The translations under genes and the position numbers were made by a program. Under the pieces are notes generated by a model. It did no database searches, was not told the origin of the DNA, and saw only the letters and a list, made by a program, of their open reading frames with translations. From Ferruginibacter sp. (GTDB lineage: Bacteria; Bacteroidota; Bacteroidia; Chitinophagales; Chitinophagaceae), in the NCBI GenBank assembly GCA_017983695.1, contig JAGOAX010000007.1, forward strand, positions 208,077 to 272,076: a stretch of DNA of 64,000 nucleotides, in the 5' to 3' direction. Below are positions 8,273 to 16,206 of this stretch, piece after piece. Numbering within the stretch: position 1 is the first letter of the stretch; each line of letters opens with the position of its first letter.

Positions 8273-8620
8273 TTAAATGTGCATCTTATCTTTCTTCGCC
8301 AGCAACTCATCTACAGTTTCTGTATACATTTCATCAGGTACACAACAATCTACCGGGCAAACTGCAGCACATTGCGGCTCTTCATGAAAACCCTGGCATT
8401 CTGTACACTTGTTAGGCGTAATGTAATAGATATCCGTACTTACCGGAGCCTGTCTTTGATCGGCATCAACCTGTGTGCCATCTAACAAGGTAAACATTCC
8501 TTTTACCGTGGTTCCATCGGAAACCGCCCACTCTACTCCACCTTCGTAAATTGCGTTATTAGGGCATTCTGGTTCGCATGCTCCGCAGTTAATGCATTCG
8601 TCTGTAATCTTTATAGCCAT
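8273..8620 (-). CDS. 2[4Fe-4S] ferredoxin (Alvin type)
   Basis: This 115-residue electron carrier has two cysteine clusters: [12 protein letters not shown] near residue 9, and [18 protein letters not shown] near residue 73. The second cluster has a long CxxCx8CxxxC spacing, followed by an extra CC pair, as in Alvin-type ferredoxins. A roughly 40-residue insertion between the clusters ([20 protein letters not shown] and following) is typical of the Bacteroidota version. It is divergent from the acyl-CoA reductase at 8684, with a 63-base shared promoter region. Confidence 0.9.
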   Translation of the reverse strand: MAIKITDECINCGACEPECPNNAIYEGGVEWAVSDGTTVKGMFTLLDGTQVDADQRQAPVSTDIYYITPNKCTECQGFHEEPQCAAVCPVDCCVPDEMYTETVDELLAKKDKMHI

Positions 8621-8683
8621 CCTTCGTATTTTTGATTATTAAAAAAACAATTTTTAGTTGATAGTGCAAATTAAAATAACAAT

Positions 8684-9679
8684 ATGAATCTACAAAATAG
8701 AATCGGATTATTACAAAAATTAAAAGATTATTTAGAAGATAACGGAACTGAATGGCAAGAGGTTAAAGCAAGTGCCACTGCACACAATGGATGGTTTATT
8801 ACAGATTTTATTGATCTGGCTGTTACCAATATCTGCTCCGTTTTTTTACAACCCGAAAAATTAACTGCCTGGGCAAATCATTACCACCTGGATGATAATA
8901 TTAAGGGCAAGAATATAGGGGTGGTTATGGCGGGTAATATTCCTTTGGTAGGCTTTCATGATTTTTTATGTGTTTTTGTAAGCGGCCATTCTCAAACTAT
9001 AAAATTATCTGGTAAAGATGATGTGCTGCTGAAGCATATTGTGCAAAAATTATACAGCTGGGATATAAGTGTTCAAAATTATATTTCATTTGCCGAGATG
9101 CTTAAAGGCTGCGACGCATACATTGCCACAGGCAGCAATAACTCAGCAAGATATTTTCAGCAGTATTTTGCCAAATACCCCAGTATCATCCGACGTAACC
9201 GTACTTCTGTAGCCATTTTAACAGGAACAGAAACAACAGAAGACCTGGATAAATTATCAGACGATATACATTTATTCTTTGGCCTGGGTTGCCGTAATGT
9301 TACCAAAATATATGTGCCCGAAAACTATGATTTTGTTCCTTTACTCAGGGCTTTTGATAAATACAAATATTTTGCTGATCATAATAAATATAAAAACAAT
9401 TATGACTACCAGCTTTCACTGGCGTTAATGAATAATATTTATTACATGACCAATGAAGCTACCTTGCTGATTGAAAATGAATCCATCTTTTCGGCCATCA
9501 GCCAATTGAATTATAGTTTTTATAAGGATGTAGCTGCTGTTAAAAATGCCCTTGCAGAGAACAATGATGTACAATGTATTGTTGGTATTGGACATATTGC
9601 TTTTGGACAGGCGCAACAGCCCGGTTTATTTGACTATGCCGACGGAGTGGATACCATGCAGTTTTTATTAACGTTGTAG
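8684..9679 (+). CDS. LuxC-type acyl-CoA reductase
   Basis: This 331-residue protein resembles the LuxC/acyl-CoA reductase family, relatives of aldehyde dehydrogenases that reduce acyl-CoA (or acyl-protein) thioesters. Evidence is the cofactor-side motif GVVMAGNIPLVGFHDFLCVF, the segment ATGSNNSARYF, and the thioester-forming Cys203 in FFGLGCRNVTKIYVPE. In this phylum the gene usually lies beside a ferredoxin, as here. The substrate is not known; flexirubin-type or lipid aldehyde metabolism is possible but not shown. Confidence 0.82.
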   Translation: MNLQNRIGLLQKLKDYLEDNGTEWQEVKASATAHNGWFITDFIDLAVTNICSVFLQPEKLTAWANHYHLDDNIKGKNIGVVMAGNIPLVGFHDFLCVFVSGHSQTIKLSGKDDVLLKHIVQKLYSWDISVQNYISFAEMLKGCDAYIATGSNNSARYFQQYFAKYPSIIRRNRTSVAILTGTETTEDLDKLSDDIHLFFGLGCRNVTKIYVPENYDFVPLLRAFDKYKYFADHNKYKNNYDYQLSLALMNNIYYMTNEATLLIENESIFSAISQLNYSFYKDVAAVKNALAENNDVQCIVGIGHIAFGQAQQPGLFDYADGVDTMQFLLTL

Positions 9680-9760
9680 GGAAGGTTTAGGGGTTTAGAG
9701 AACCATCTACGAAGCTCTTCCTAATTAAGTGTTAAAGATGGCAGTTGGTAAATCTCATTT

Positions 9761-9804
9761 TGTCAGTTCTTCGTTATTTTGTACTGTCAGGCATAAGAGT
9801 TGAT
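9761..9804 (+). promoter_or_regulatory. Candidate sigma-54-like promoter with TGTCAG repeats before the HtrA gene
   Basis: AGGCATAAGAGTTGAT (9789-9804) has GG and GA dinucleotides separated by exactly 10 bases, close to the -24 GG / -12 GC layout of sigma-54 promoters. TGTCAG occurs at 9761-9766 and again at 9785-9790, overlapping the -24 element. The predicted start would leave a leader of about 60 bases. The -12 base differs from consensus. Confidence 0.35.
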
Positions 9805-9874
9805 ACCTGGTAAGTTCAGATGTAGAACATGTACAAAAAATTAAAAATTTAAAACACAATAAAACCTACGTAAA

Positions 9875-11398
9875 ATGAAACTGAAACAAGTCTTATTCAC
9901 AGTAGCAGTAAGTGCTGTTACCTCCCTTGGAGTTATTTGGGGTTATGGTAAATTTATTAAGCAGAATAATTCTTATGCAGGACAGGAAACCGGTGTAGTG
10001 CCTTCCAATTATAAATATGCCGGCCTGTTTGATGGCAACACACCGCCAACTGGTGCTCTTGATTTTACCGGGCCTGCAGCTGCCGGTACACCAGCAGTGG
10101 TGCATATAAAAACAAAAACAAATGCCAAGCAGGTAAACAATAACTTACCTAAAACACCACAGAGAAATCCCTTCAGCGATTTTTTTGGAGATGATGATAT
10201 GTTTAACCAGTTGTTTGGTGGAAGAAGTAATATCATTCCGGAACAAAGGGCCAGTGGTTCGGGGGTTATCATCAGCGAAGATGGTTACATTGTTACCAAT
10301 AACCATGTGGTGCAAAATGCCGATGAATTAACGGTAACATTGAGCAATAAAAAAATATACAAAGCAAAAGTTGTAGGTGCCGATCCTTCCTATGACCTGG
10401 CAGTTATTAAAATTGAAGCAGCAGGTTTACCATTTTTATTATACGGTAATTCCGATGATGTAAAAATTGGCCAGTGGGTTTTGGCAATTGGTTATCCTTT
10501 AAATTTAGAGACCACCGTAACAGCAGGTATTGTTAGTGCCAAGGCACGTAGTCTTGGTTTAAACAGGGACAAATCCGGCGCAATGGGTGTAGAATCATTT
10601 ATCCAAACAGATGCTGCTGTAAACCAGGGCAACAGTGGTGGTGCATTAATTAATACCGAAGGAAAACTTATTGGTATCAATTCTGCCATAGCATCCCCTA
10701 CAGGTTCTTATGCAGGATATTCTTATGCCATCCCTGTAAACATTGCAAAAAAAGTAGTAGATGACCTGATAAAATTTGGCACCGTACAAAGAGCATTCTT
10801 AGGAATATCCTATGCACCTGATGGTATATCTGAAGAACAGAAAAAAGCACAGGGTATCGGCGAAGGAAATGGCGTATATGTTACTGACGTTTCTAAAGGC
10901 GGAGCTGCAGAAGCTGCCGGTGTTAAAAAAGGTGATTTTATAACCAAGATAAATGGTGTAACAGTTACTTCGAGTGCAGAAATGGTAGAACAGGTGAGCC
11001 GTTATAAACCCAGCGATAAAGTAAGCATCAGCTACGAAAGAGGCGGCAAAGAAAATACATCTACTGTAACCTTAAAAAACAAGGTAGGTAATTTTGATAT
11101 TGTAAAAGCTGATGCCCTGGTTGAAAGTCTTGGTGCAGACCTTGCAACACTTGATTCGAAAAAAGCGAAGGACTATGGTATTAACGGTGGTGTGGTAGTC
11201 AAAAAAATAAATGGTGGTGCGTTAAACGATCAAACCCGTATGAAAGATGGTTTTGTTATTTTAAAGATCAACGACAAAGAGGTAAAGACAGTGGATGAAT
11301 TGAAAACTGCAGTAGGTGCAAACAAAACCATTACCATCAGCGGATTTTATCCTGGATATGATGGAGTGTATGAATACCCGATTACATTAGGACAATAA
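9875..11398 (+). CDS. degQ: HtrA/DegQ-family periplasmic serine protease
   Basis: This 507-residue trypsin-like protease has an N-terminal signal or anchor (VLFTVAVSAVTSLGVIWGYG) and a catalytic triad visible as His144 (VTNNHVV), Asp174 (SYDLAVIKI) and Ser254 (QGNSGGALI). Two PDZ domains follow, at about 315-405 and 420-505. HtrA proteins degrade or refold damaged envelope proteins. The loop between residues 75 and 120 is rich in Gly, Asn and Phe. It has its own leader with a possible sigma-54-type promoter and a strong terminator after it. DegP and DegQ cannot be told apart from sequence alone. Confidence 0.92.
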   Translation: MKLKQVLFTVAVSAVTSLGVIWGYGKFIKQNNSYAGQETGVVPSNYKYAGLFDGNTPPTGALDFTGPAAAGTPAVVHIKTKTNAKQVNNNLPKTPQRNPFSDFFGDDDMFNQLFGGRSNIIPEQRASGSGVIISEDGYIVTNNHVVQNADELTVTLSNKKIYKAKVVGADPSYDLAVIKIEAAGLPFLLYGNSDDVKIGQWVLAIGYPLNLETTVTAGIVSAKARSLGLNRDKSGAMGVESFIQTDAAVNQGNSGGALINTEGKLIGINSAIASPTGSYAGYSYAIPVNIAKKVVDDLIKFGTVQRAFLGISYAPDGISEEQKKAQGIGEGNGVYVTDVSKGGAAEAAGVKKGDFITKINGVTVTSSAEMVEQVSRYKPSDKVSISYERGGKENTSTVTLKNKVGNFDIVKADALVESLGADLATLDSKKAKDYGINGGVVVKKINGGALNDQTRMKDGFVILKINDKEVKTVDELKTAVGANKTITISGFYPGYDGVYEYPITLGQ

Positions 11399-11407
11399 AA
11401 AATTGAA

Positions 11408-11445
11408 AAAAAGCTGCCGCAAAATATTTTTGCGGCAGCTTTTTT
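11408..11445. terminator. Bidirectional terminator between degQ and pullulanase
   Basis: AAAAAGCTGCCGCAAAA (11408-11424) pairs perfectly with TTTTGCGGCAGCTTTTT (11428-11444), giving A/T runs on both flanks. It lies between two convergent genes; the pullulanase stop codon starts at 11447. Confidence 0.92.
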
Positions 11446-11446
11446 A

Positions 11447-13420
11447 TTACCGGTATAAAACCACTGCGCTATATTTTTGTAGCGATATAGTTCCCGATGA
11501 TATTTTCACATCATTGTTAGTATCGACAGCAATATTCCATTTGCCTTTTGGTAAACTGGTCTCTTTACTTTCAGCATTCCCATTAAAAACAACAAAAATA
11601 TTTTTCCAGCTGTCTTTTACAGCAGCTCCATTAATAGTATAAGCGATAACACCTGCAGGAGCATCTTCGCTGAAACTAATATTTTTACTCATCAATTGAT
11701 TTGTGGTCATTCTAAAAGCCGGGTGGCTCTTGCGCATTTTTATCAGTTGTTGTACTAAATTAAAAGTGGAAATATTTTTACTCTTACAGCTCCAGTTAAT
11801 TTTATTAATACTGTCGCCTGCATTATAAGAATTTTCCACTCCTTTTTTATCTCTCAGTAATTCTGTACCTGCATGCAAAAAAGGAATGCCTTGTGATGTT
11901 AGTACAATTGCCAGAGACAACTGGTGCATTTTTGTGATGTCTTCCCTTGAAGCTTCAGGGCTGGATAAAGAAAGCTTATCCCACAAAGTATTATTATCAT
12001 GACATTCACTATAAGTAATTACATTCCACGGTGCTTTTGAGTATGCCTCTTTTGAATAATTTACTTTTGACAGATCTACCTGTGGATGATTGGATGCTGC
12101 CACTATCCCAAACTTCACCGACTCTTCCATTCCTTTTTTACTGCTTGCAAAACCACGGTCTTTTATTTCAAAAACACTTCCCTTAATACCATCACGAACG
12201 TCATCGCTGAATACAGCTATTTTGCGAAGCTTTGCTGCATTTTTTTTCAATGCCCGTTCAGCATCAGGTATAGGGGAAGCTCCGGCAGTCCAGCCTTCGC
12301 CATACAATAAAATATCGGGTTTTATTTTGTGCAATTCATCCGAAATAATATTCATGGTTTCAATATCATGCACTCCCATAAGGTCAAAACGAAATCCATC
12401 AATATGATATTCTTTTACCCAATACAATACACTTTCCAGAATAAATTTCCGCATCATCGGCAGTTCGCTAGCAGTTTCATTTCCACAAGCTGTTGCATCA
12501 GAAAAACTTCCATCTTTTTTATGCCTGAAATAATACCCCGGCACCAATTGATTAAAATTAGAACTCTTTGCATCTGCCACATGATTGTACACAACATCCA
12601 TCACCACCCTTAATCCATTTTTATGAAAGGCTGCCACCAATTGTTTTAATTCATTAATTCTTGTAGCACCATTATATGGATCGGTACTGTAAGAACCTTC
12701 GGGGGCATTAAAATTCAGTGGATCATATCCCCAATTGTATTGTTGCTTTGCCGGTTGAGATTCATCTACCGAGTTATAATCAAAAAATGGCAGCAGGTGA
12801 ATATGTGTTACACCCAATGTCTTTATATGATCAAGGCCTGTTGAAAGTCCTTCTTTATTTTTTGTACCGGGTTCTGTTAATCCTAAAAACTTTCCTTTGT
12901 TTTTTATGCCGGAGTTTTCGTCAATAGATGCATCTCTTACATGCAGTTCATAGATCACCGCATCCATTGCTTTATTGGATGTAGAAAATGCCGGGCTTTT
13001 ATCAGCTGCCCATCCTGCAGGATTTGTTTCTTTTAAATTTATTATCATCGCCCTTTTTCCATTTACACCAACCGCCTTTGCATAAGGATCGGGCAGCTCA
13101 TTGCTCCAGGTATTATTTATATTAACCCTGAATGTGTAAAAGGTCCCTTTCCAGTCGCCGGATAATTTTGTAAACCATGTTCCGTTAAGCCCTTTAGTAA
13201 GTTGTACCGTTTTTAATGGCCCTGCATTCGAACCATCTTTATATAAAATTAATTCCGCTGCAATTGCTGTTGGGCTCCATATCCTGAATGATGAAGCCGT
13301 TTTGGAATAGCTTAACCCCAGGTCAGTTCCCCTGTAAACAGGATATGTATTAAAGTCGGGTTGTGCAGTTATTTTTTTCATCGTTACAAAGCAAAGTAAT
13401 AATATAAATATCCTTTTCAT
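11447..13420 (-). CDS. pulA: Type I pullulanase (GH13, secreted)
   Basis: This 657-residue enzyme has a signal peptide ending near ITAQ (residue 19), an N-terminal CBM48/early-set domain (about 25-135), a GH13 barrel and a C-terminal all-beta domain. The pullulanase signature YNWGYDP is present. The catalytic residues are Asp346 (GFRFDLMG), Glu375 (LLYGEGWT) and the transition-state Asp in YSECHDN. It hydrolyses alpha-1,6 branches of pullulan, starch or glycogen. It shares a strand with the cytoplasmic GH13 enzyme upstream (26-base gap), pointing to a small alpha-glucan operon in which export and cytoplasmic steps are split. Confidence 0.93.
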   Translation of the reverse strand: MKRIFILLLCFVTMKKITAQPDFNTYPVYRGTDLGLSYSKTASSFRIWSPTAIAAELILYKDGSNAGPLKTVQLTKGLNGTWFTKLSGDWKGTFYTFRVNINNTWSNELPDPYAKAVGVNGKRAMIINLKETNPAGWAADKSPAFSTSNKAMDAVIYELHVRDASIDENSGIKNKGKFLGLTEPGTKNKEGLSTGLDHIKTLGVTHIHLLPFFDYNSVDESQPAKQQYNWGYDPLNFNAPEGSYSTDPYNGATRINELKQLVAAFHKNGLRVVMDVVYNHVADAKSSNFNQLVPGYYFRHKKDGSFSDATACGNETASELPMMRKFILESVLYWVKEYHIDGFRFDLMGVHDIETMNIISDELHKIKPDILLYGEGWTAGASPIPDAERALKKNAAKLRKIAVFSDDVRDGIKGSVFEIKDRGFASSKKGMEESVKFGIVAASNHPQVDLSKVNYSKEAYSKAPWNVITYSECHDNNTLWDKLSLSSPEASREDITKMHQLSLAIVLTSQGIPFLHAGTELLRDKKGVENSYNAGDSINKINWSCKSKNISTFNLVQQLIKMRKSHPAFRMTTNQLMSKNISFSEDAPAGVIAYTINGAAVKDSWKNIFVVFNGNAESKETSLPKGKWNIAVDTNNDVKISSGTISLQKYSAVVLYR

Positions 13421-13446
13421 ATACAGCAGTTTCTTATAATTATTAA

Positions 13447-14730
13447 TTAATTTATTTTTTCAAACACAACATATTCCCAGGCTGACAGTATAAAGCGGCT
13501 GCCGGTTTGTATAGCAAACTGTTCACCGGTAAATACATTTTTAAAATTACCCTTTACAAGTTCGTCCTCAATAATACATTCAATAGGGTATTTGCAGAGA
13601 TTTAAAAAAACCAATACTTCATTTTCTTCAAAGGCTCTTAAATACACCAGCAATACATCATTTGCATTGGTGCGTACCAGTCTTGTACTTACGGTTCTGT
13701 CTCCGGCTCTTAAAGCAGGATTATTTTTACGAAGGCTTAACAGCGTTTTATAAAAATCATGCTTAGCATATTTGCCATTCCAGTTAATCGGATCCTTATC
13801 AAAAAACTCCAACCGTTTAAGATTAGGTAATTCCTGTCCGCTGTAAATTAATGGAATACCATTCCAGGTAAAACTGAAAACTGCAAGTGTATCTGCAGCA
13901 TCTCCATACTTTTCAAATTCTGTACCATTCCAGGTATTTTCATCATGATTGGAGGTGAACCATAAAAATAAATTATCGTTTCCCGCCATCCGGTCATATT
14001 CCTTCAGTACAGCATCCAGTATTTTTTTATCCTGGCTGCCTTTATAAAATTCAGCGGTCTTATGCATCCAGGCCCAGGTATAACAGGCATCAAAAGCCTG
14101 GAAATAAGTGGGATGATCGATAGGATCACTTTCTGCTAACCAGAACAATGTTTTTATTTGTTCCAGCGATGTTCTTGCTTCTATCCAAAAATCCAGCTGT
14201 ACCCAAAAAGCAAGATCACAACGAAAGCCATCGATATCACATTCCTCTACCCAAAACTGCATAGCGGCAATCATGGCTTTACGCAACTCAGGGTTATTAA
14301 AATCCAGTTCGATAATATCATCCATGCCGCTGGCTTTTTTAAAATCATCCGTTGCAGCGTCTCTCTTATAATAATCAGGGTGTTCCACCGTCCACACATG
14401 ATCCCAGCCTGTATGATTGGCCACCCAATCTAATATTACTTTAAAACCCATTTCATGAGCAAGGGAAACAAGATTTTTAAAATCGTCCATCGTTCCATAC
14501 TCTGCACCCACACCAGTATAGTCGCTGCAGGCATACTGGCTACCCATGCTTCCCTTCCTGTTTTTTACTGCGATAGGTGTTATTGGCATAAACCACAAAA
14601 CAGCAACGCCCATATCTTTTAAACGGGGCAATTCTTTTGCAAAGGCATTAATGGTTCCTTCGGCTGTATATTGACGAAGGTTTACTTCGTACACATTGGT
14701 ATTAAAAATCCAGTCAGCTTTTTTAAACAT
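13447..14730 (-). CDS. Alpha-amylase family GH13 enzyme, cytoplasmic
   Basis: This 427-residue GH13 protein has no signal peptide. It keeps the four conserved regions: DWVANHTG, GFRCDLAF with nucleophile Asp172, FWLAESD with acid/base Glu200, and TSNHDENTW with Asp263. A short C-terminal beta domain closes the protein. Length and lack of an export signal fit an intracellular maltodextrin-acting alpha-amylase or glucosidase; the exact bond specificity cannot be read from the sequence. A TACTTTTG box on the minus strand (14786-14793) is a candidate -7 element for this gene and the following pullulanase. Confidence 0.88.
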   Translation of the reverse strand: MFKKADWIFNTNVYEVNLRQYTAEGTINAFAKELPRLKDMGVAVLWFMPITPIAVKNRKGSMGSQYACSDYTGVGAEYGTMDDFKNLVSLAHEMGFKVILDWVANHTGWDHVWTVEHPDYYKRDAATDDFKKASGMDDIIELDFNNPELRKAMIAAMQFWVEECDIDGFRCDLAFWVQLDFWIEARTSLEQIKTLFWLAESDPIDHPTYFQAFDACYTWAWMHKTAEFYKGSQDKKILDAVLKEYDRMAGNDNLFLWFTSNHDENTWNGTEFEKYGDAADTLAVFSFTWNGIPLIYSGQELPNLKRLEFFDKDPINWNGKYAKHDFYKTLLSLRKNNPALRAGDRTVSTRLVRTNANDVLLVYLRAFEENEVLVFLNLCKYPIECIIEDELVKGNFKNVFTGEQFAIQTGSRFILSAWEYVVFEKIN

Positions 14731-14785
14731 AGGTGTTGTTAGTTTATCTATCGCAACAATTTACATTTTTGCAGTTGTGCTGCTA

Positions 14786-14793
14786 CAAAAGTA
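14786..14793 (-). promoter_or_regulatory. Candidate -7 element of the GH13 operon
   Basis: On the minus strand TACTTTTG fits the Bacteroidota -7 consensus TAnnTTTG exactly, about 55 bases before the ATG at 14730. No clear -33 TTTG is seen. Confidence 0.35.
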
Positions 14794-14877
14794 AATTCCC
14801 ATTTTGAAAATTTGGTTTACCCAAAAGTAATGTGGATTTTTCAAATACTGTCATTCAAATAAATAAGCTTTAACAGG

Positions 14878-14885
14878 TATCTTTG
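14878..14885 (+). promoter_or_regulatory. Candidate -7 element of ispH
   Basis: TATCTTTG matches TAnnTTTG exactly and is followed by GC, as is common in this phylum. It lies 20 bases before the chosen ispH ATG; the -33 element is not obvious. Confidence 0.4.
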
Positions 14886-14905
14886 CAATTGTTATAAAAA
14901 ACGAA

Positions 14906-16129
14906 ATGAAGCAATTTGATGTTCCCATAATTTATCGCAGCCCTTTAATATCTGCCATAAAAAACAAACGTAAGCAGCAGGATAAAATGAAAAAAGATTT
15001 TACTCCCACCCTGCTTGATTTTGGCCCTTTACAGATTTATCTTGCCCGTCACTTTGGCTTTTGTTATGGCGTGGAAAATGCTATTGATATTGCTTTTAGA
15101 ACAATTGAGGAAAACCCCGGCAAGCGTATTTTTTTACTGAGCGAAATGATTCATAACCCACACGTAAATGCAGATTTACTGGCAAGAGGCGTACAATTTT
15201 TACAAGATACCAATGGCAAACAAATTGTGCCTTATGAAACCCTTACAAAAGATGATGTGGTGATCATCCCCGCCTTTGGTACCACGCTGGCTATTGAGGA
15301 AAAATTAAACGCTATTGGCATCCCTGTTGAAAAATATAATACCACTTGCCCCTTTGTAGAAAAAGTATGGAACCGCAGTGAACAGATTGCAAAAAAGAAT
15401 TACACTGTGGTGGTACATGGCAAACCAACGCATGAAGAAACGAGAGCTACATTTTCACATGCTGCCCACCATACCCCAACTGTGGTAGTATTTAATATGG
15501 CGGAAGCCATTGCTTTGAGTAAATATATTTCCGGAGAAAAAAACGCCAACGATTTTTATACAGCATTTGCAGGAAGATTTTCTGATGGCTTTGATGTAAC
15601 AAAGAACCTGCAGCGTATTGGCGTGGTTAATCAAACCACCATGCTGGCAAGCGATACACAGGCTATTGCCGATTTTTTAAAGCAGTCGATGATTAAAAAA
15701 TATGATTTAACAGAAGCAACCATTGAAGAACGCTTTGCCGAAACAAGAGATACTTTATGTTACGCCACCAATGATAACCAGAGTGCAGTATATGGCTTAC
15801 TGGAAACTACCGCAGATTTAGCCATAGTTGTTGGAGGTTACAACAGCAGTAATACTTCTCATCTTGTTGAATTGTGCGAAGAAAAATTACCTACCTATTA
15901 TATCACCGATGAAGAAAAAATAATTTCATCAACTGTTATCAGTCATTTTAATTTTCACACTAAAGAAGAATTAACAACAACTGGTTTTCTGCCACAAAAT
16001 GAGCGGGTGAAAATTTTAATTACCAGCGGTGCCAGCTGCCCCGATGCATTGGTGGAAGGTGTGATTGAGAAACTGGCTTCATTTTATAATGTACCCACAT
16101 CTGTTGAAGTATTAACAAAATCATTCTAA
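14906..16129 (+). CDS. ispH: 4-hydroxy-3-methylbut-2-enyl diphosphate reductase
   Basis: This 407-residue enzyme catalyses the last step of the MEP isoprenoid pathway, giving IPP and DMAPP. The three cysteines that ligate its iron-sulfur cluster are visible in HFGFCYGVE (Cys53), NTTCPFVEKVW and TSGASCPDALVEG. The ligand-binding HGKPTHEET is also present. The protein is longer than the usual 310 residues, with an N-terminal extension and internal insertions that are typical of the Bacteroidota form. I therefore keep the ATG at 14906 rather than the internal MKKDFTP start at 14990. Confidence 0.95.
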   Translation: MKQFDVPIIYRSPLISAIKNKRKQQDKMKKDFTPTLLDFGPLQIYLARHFGFCYGVENAIDIAFRTIEENPGKRIFLLSEMIHNPHVNADLLARGVQFLQDTNGKQIVPYETLTKDDVVIIPAFGTTLAIEEKLNAIGIPVEKYNTTCPFVEKVWNRSEQIAKKNYTVVVHGKPTHEETRATFSHAAHHTPTVVVFNMAEAIALSKYISGEKNANDFYTAFAGRFSDGFDVTKNLQRIGVVNQTTMLASDTQAIADFLKQSMIKKYDLTEATIEERFAETRDTLCYATNDNQSAVYGLLETTADLAIVVGGYNSSNTSHLVELCEEKLPTYYITDEEKIISSTVISHFNFHTKEELTTTGFLPQNERVKILITSGASCPDALVEGVIEKLASFYNVPTSVEVLTKSF

Positions 16130-16147
16130 TTATTTGCATAAACAAAA

Positions 16148-16186
16148 AACCTGTAAGCGTTGATACTATCAAACTGCTTACAGGTT
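16148..16186. terminator. Bidirectional terminator after ispH
   Basis: AACCTGTAAGC (16148-16158) and GCTTACAGGTT (16176-16186) form an 11-bp perfect stem, with A-rich sequence before it and T-rich sequence after it. It separates the convergent stop codons at 16129 and 16207. Confidence 0.85.
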
Positions 16187-16206
16187 TTATCAGTATTTAA
16201 ATACTC

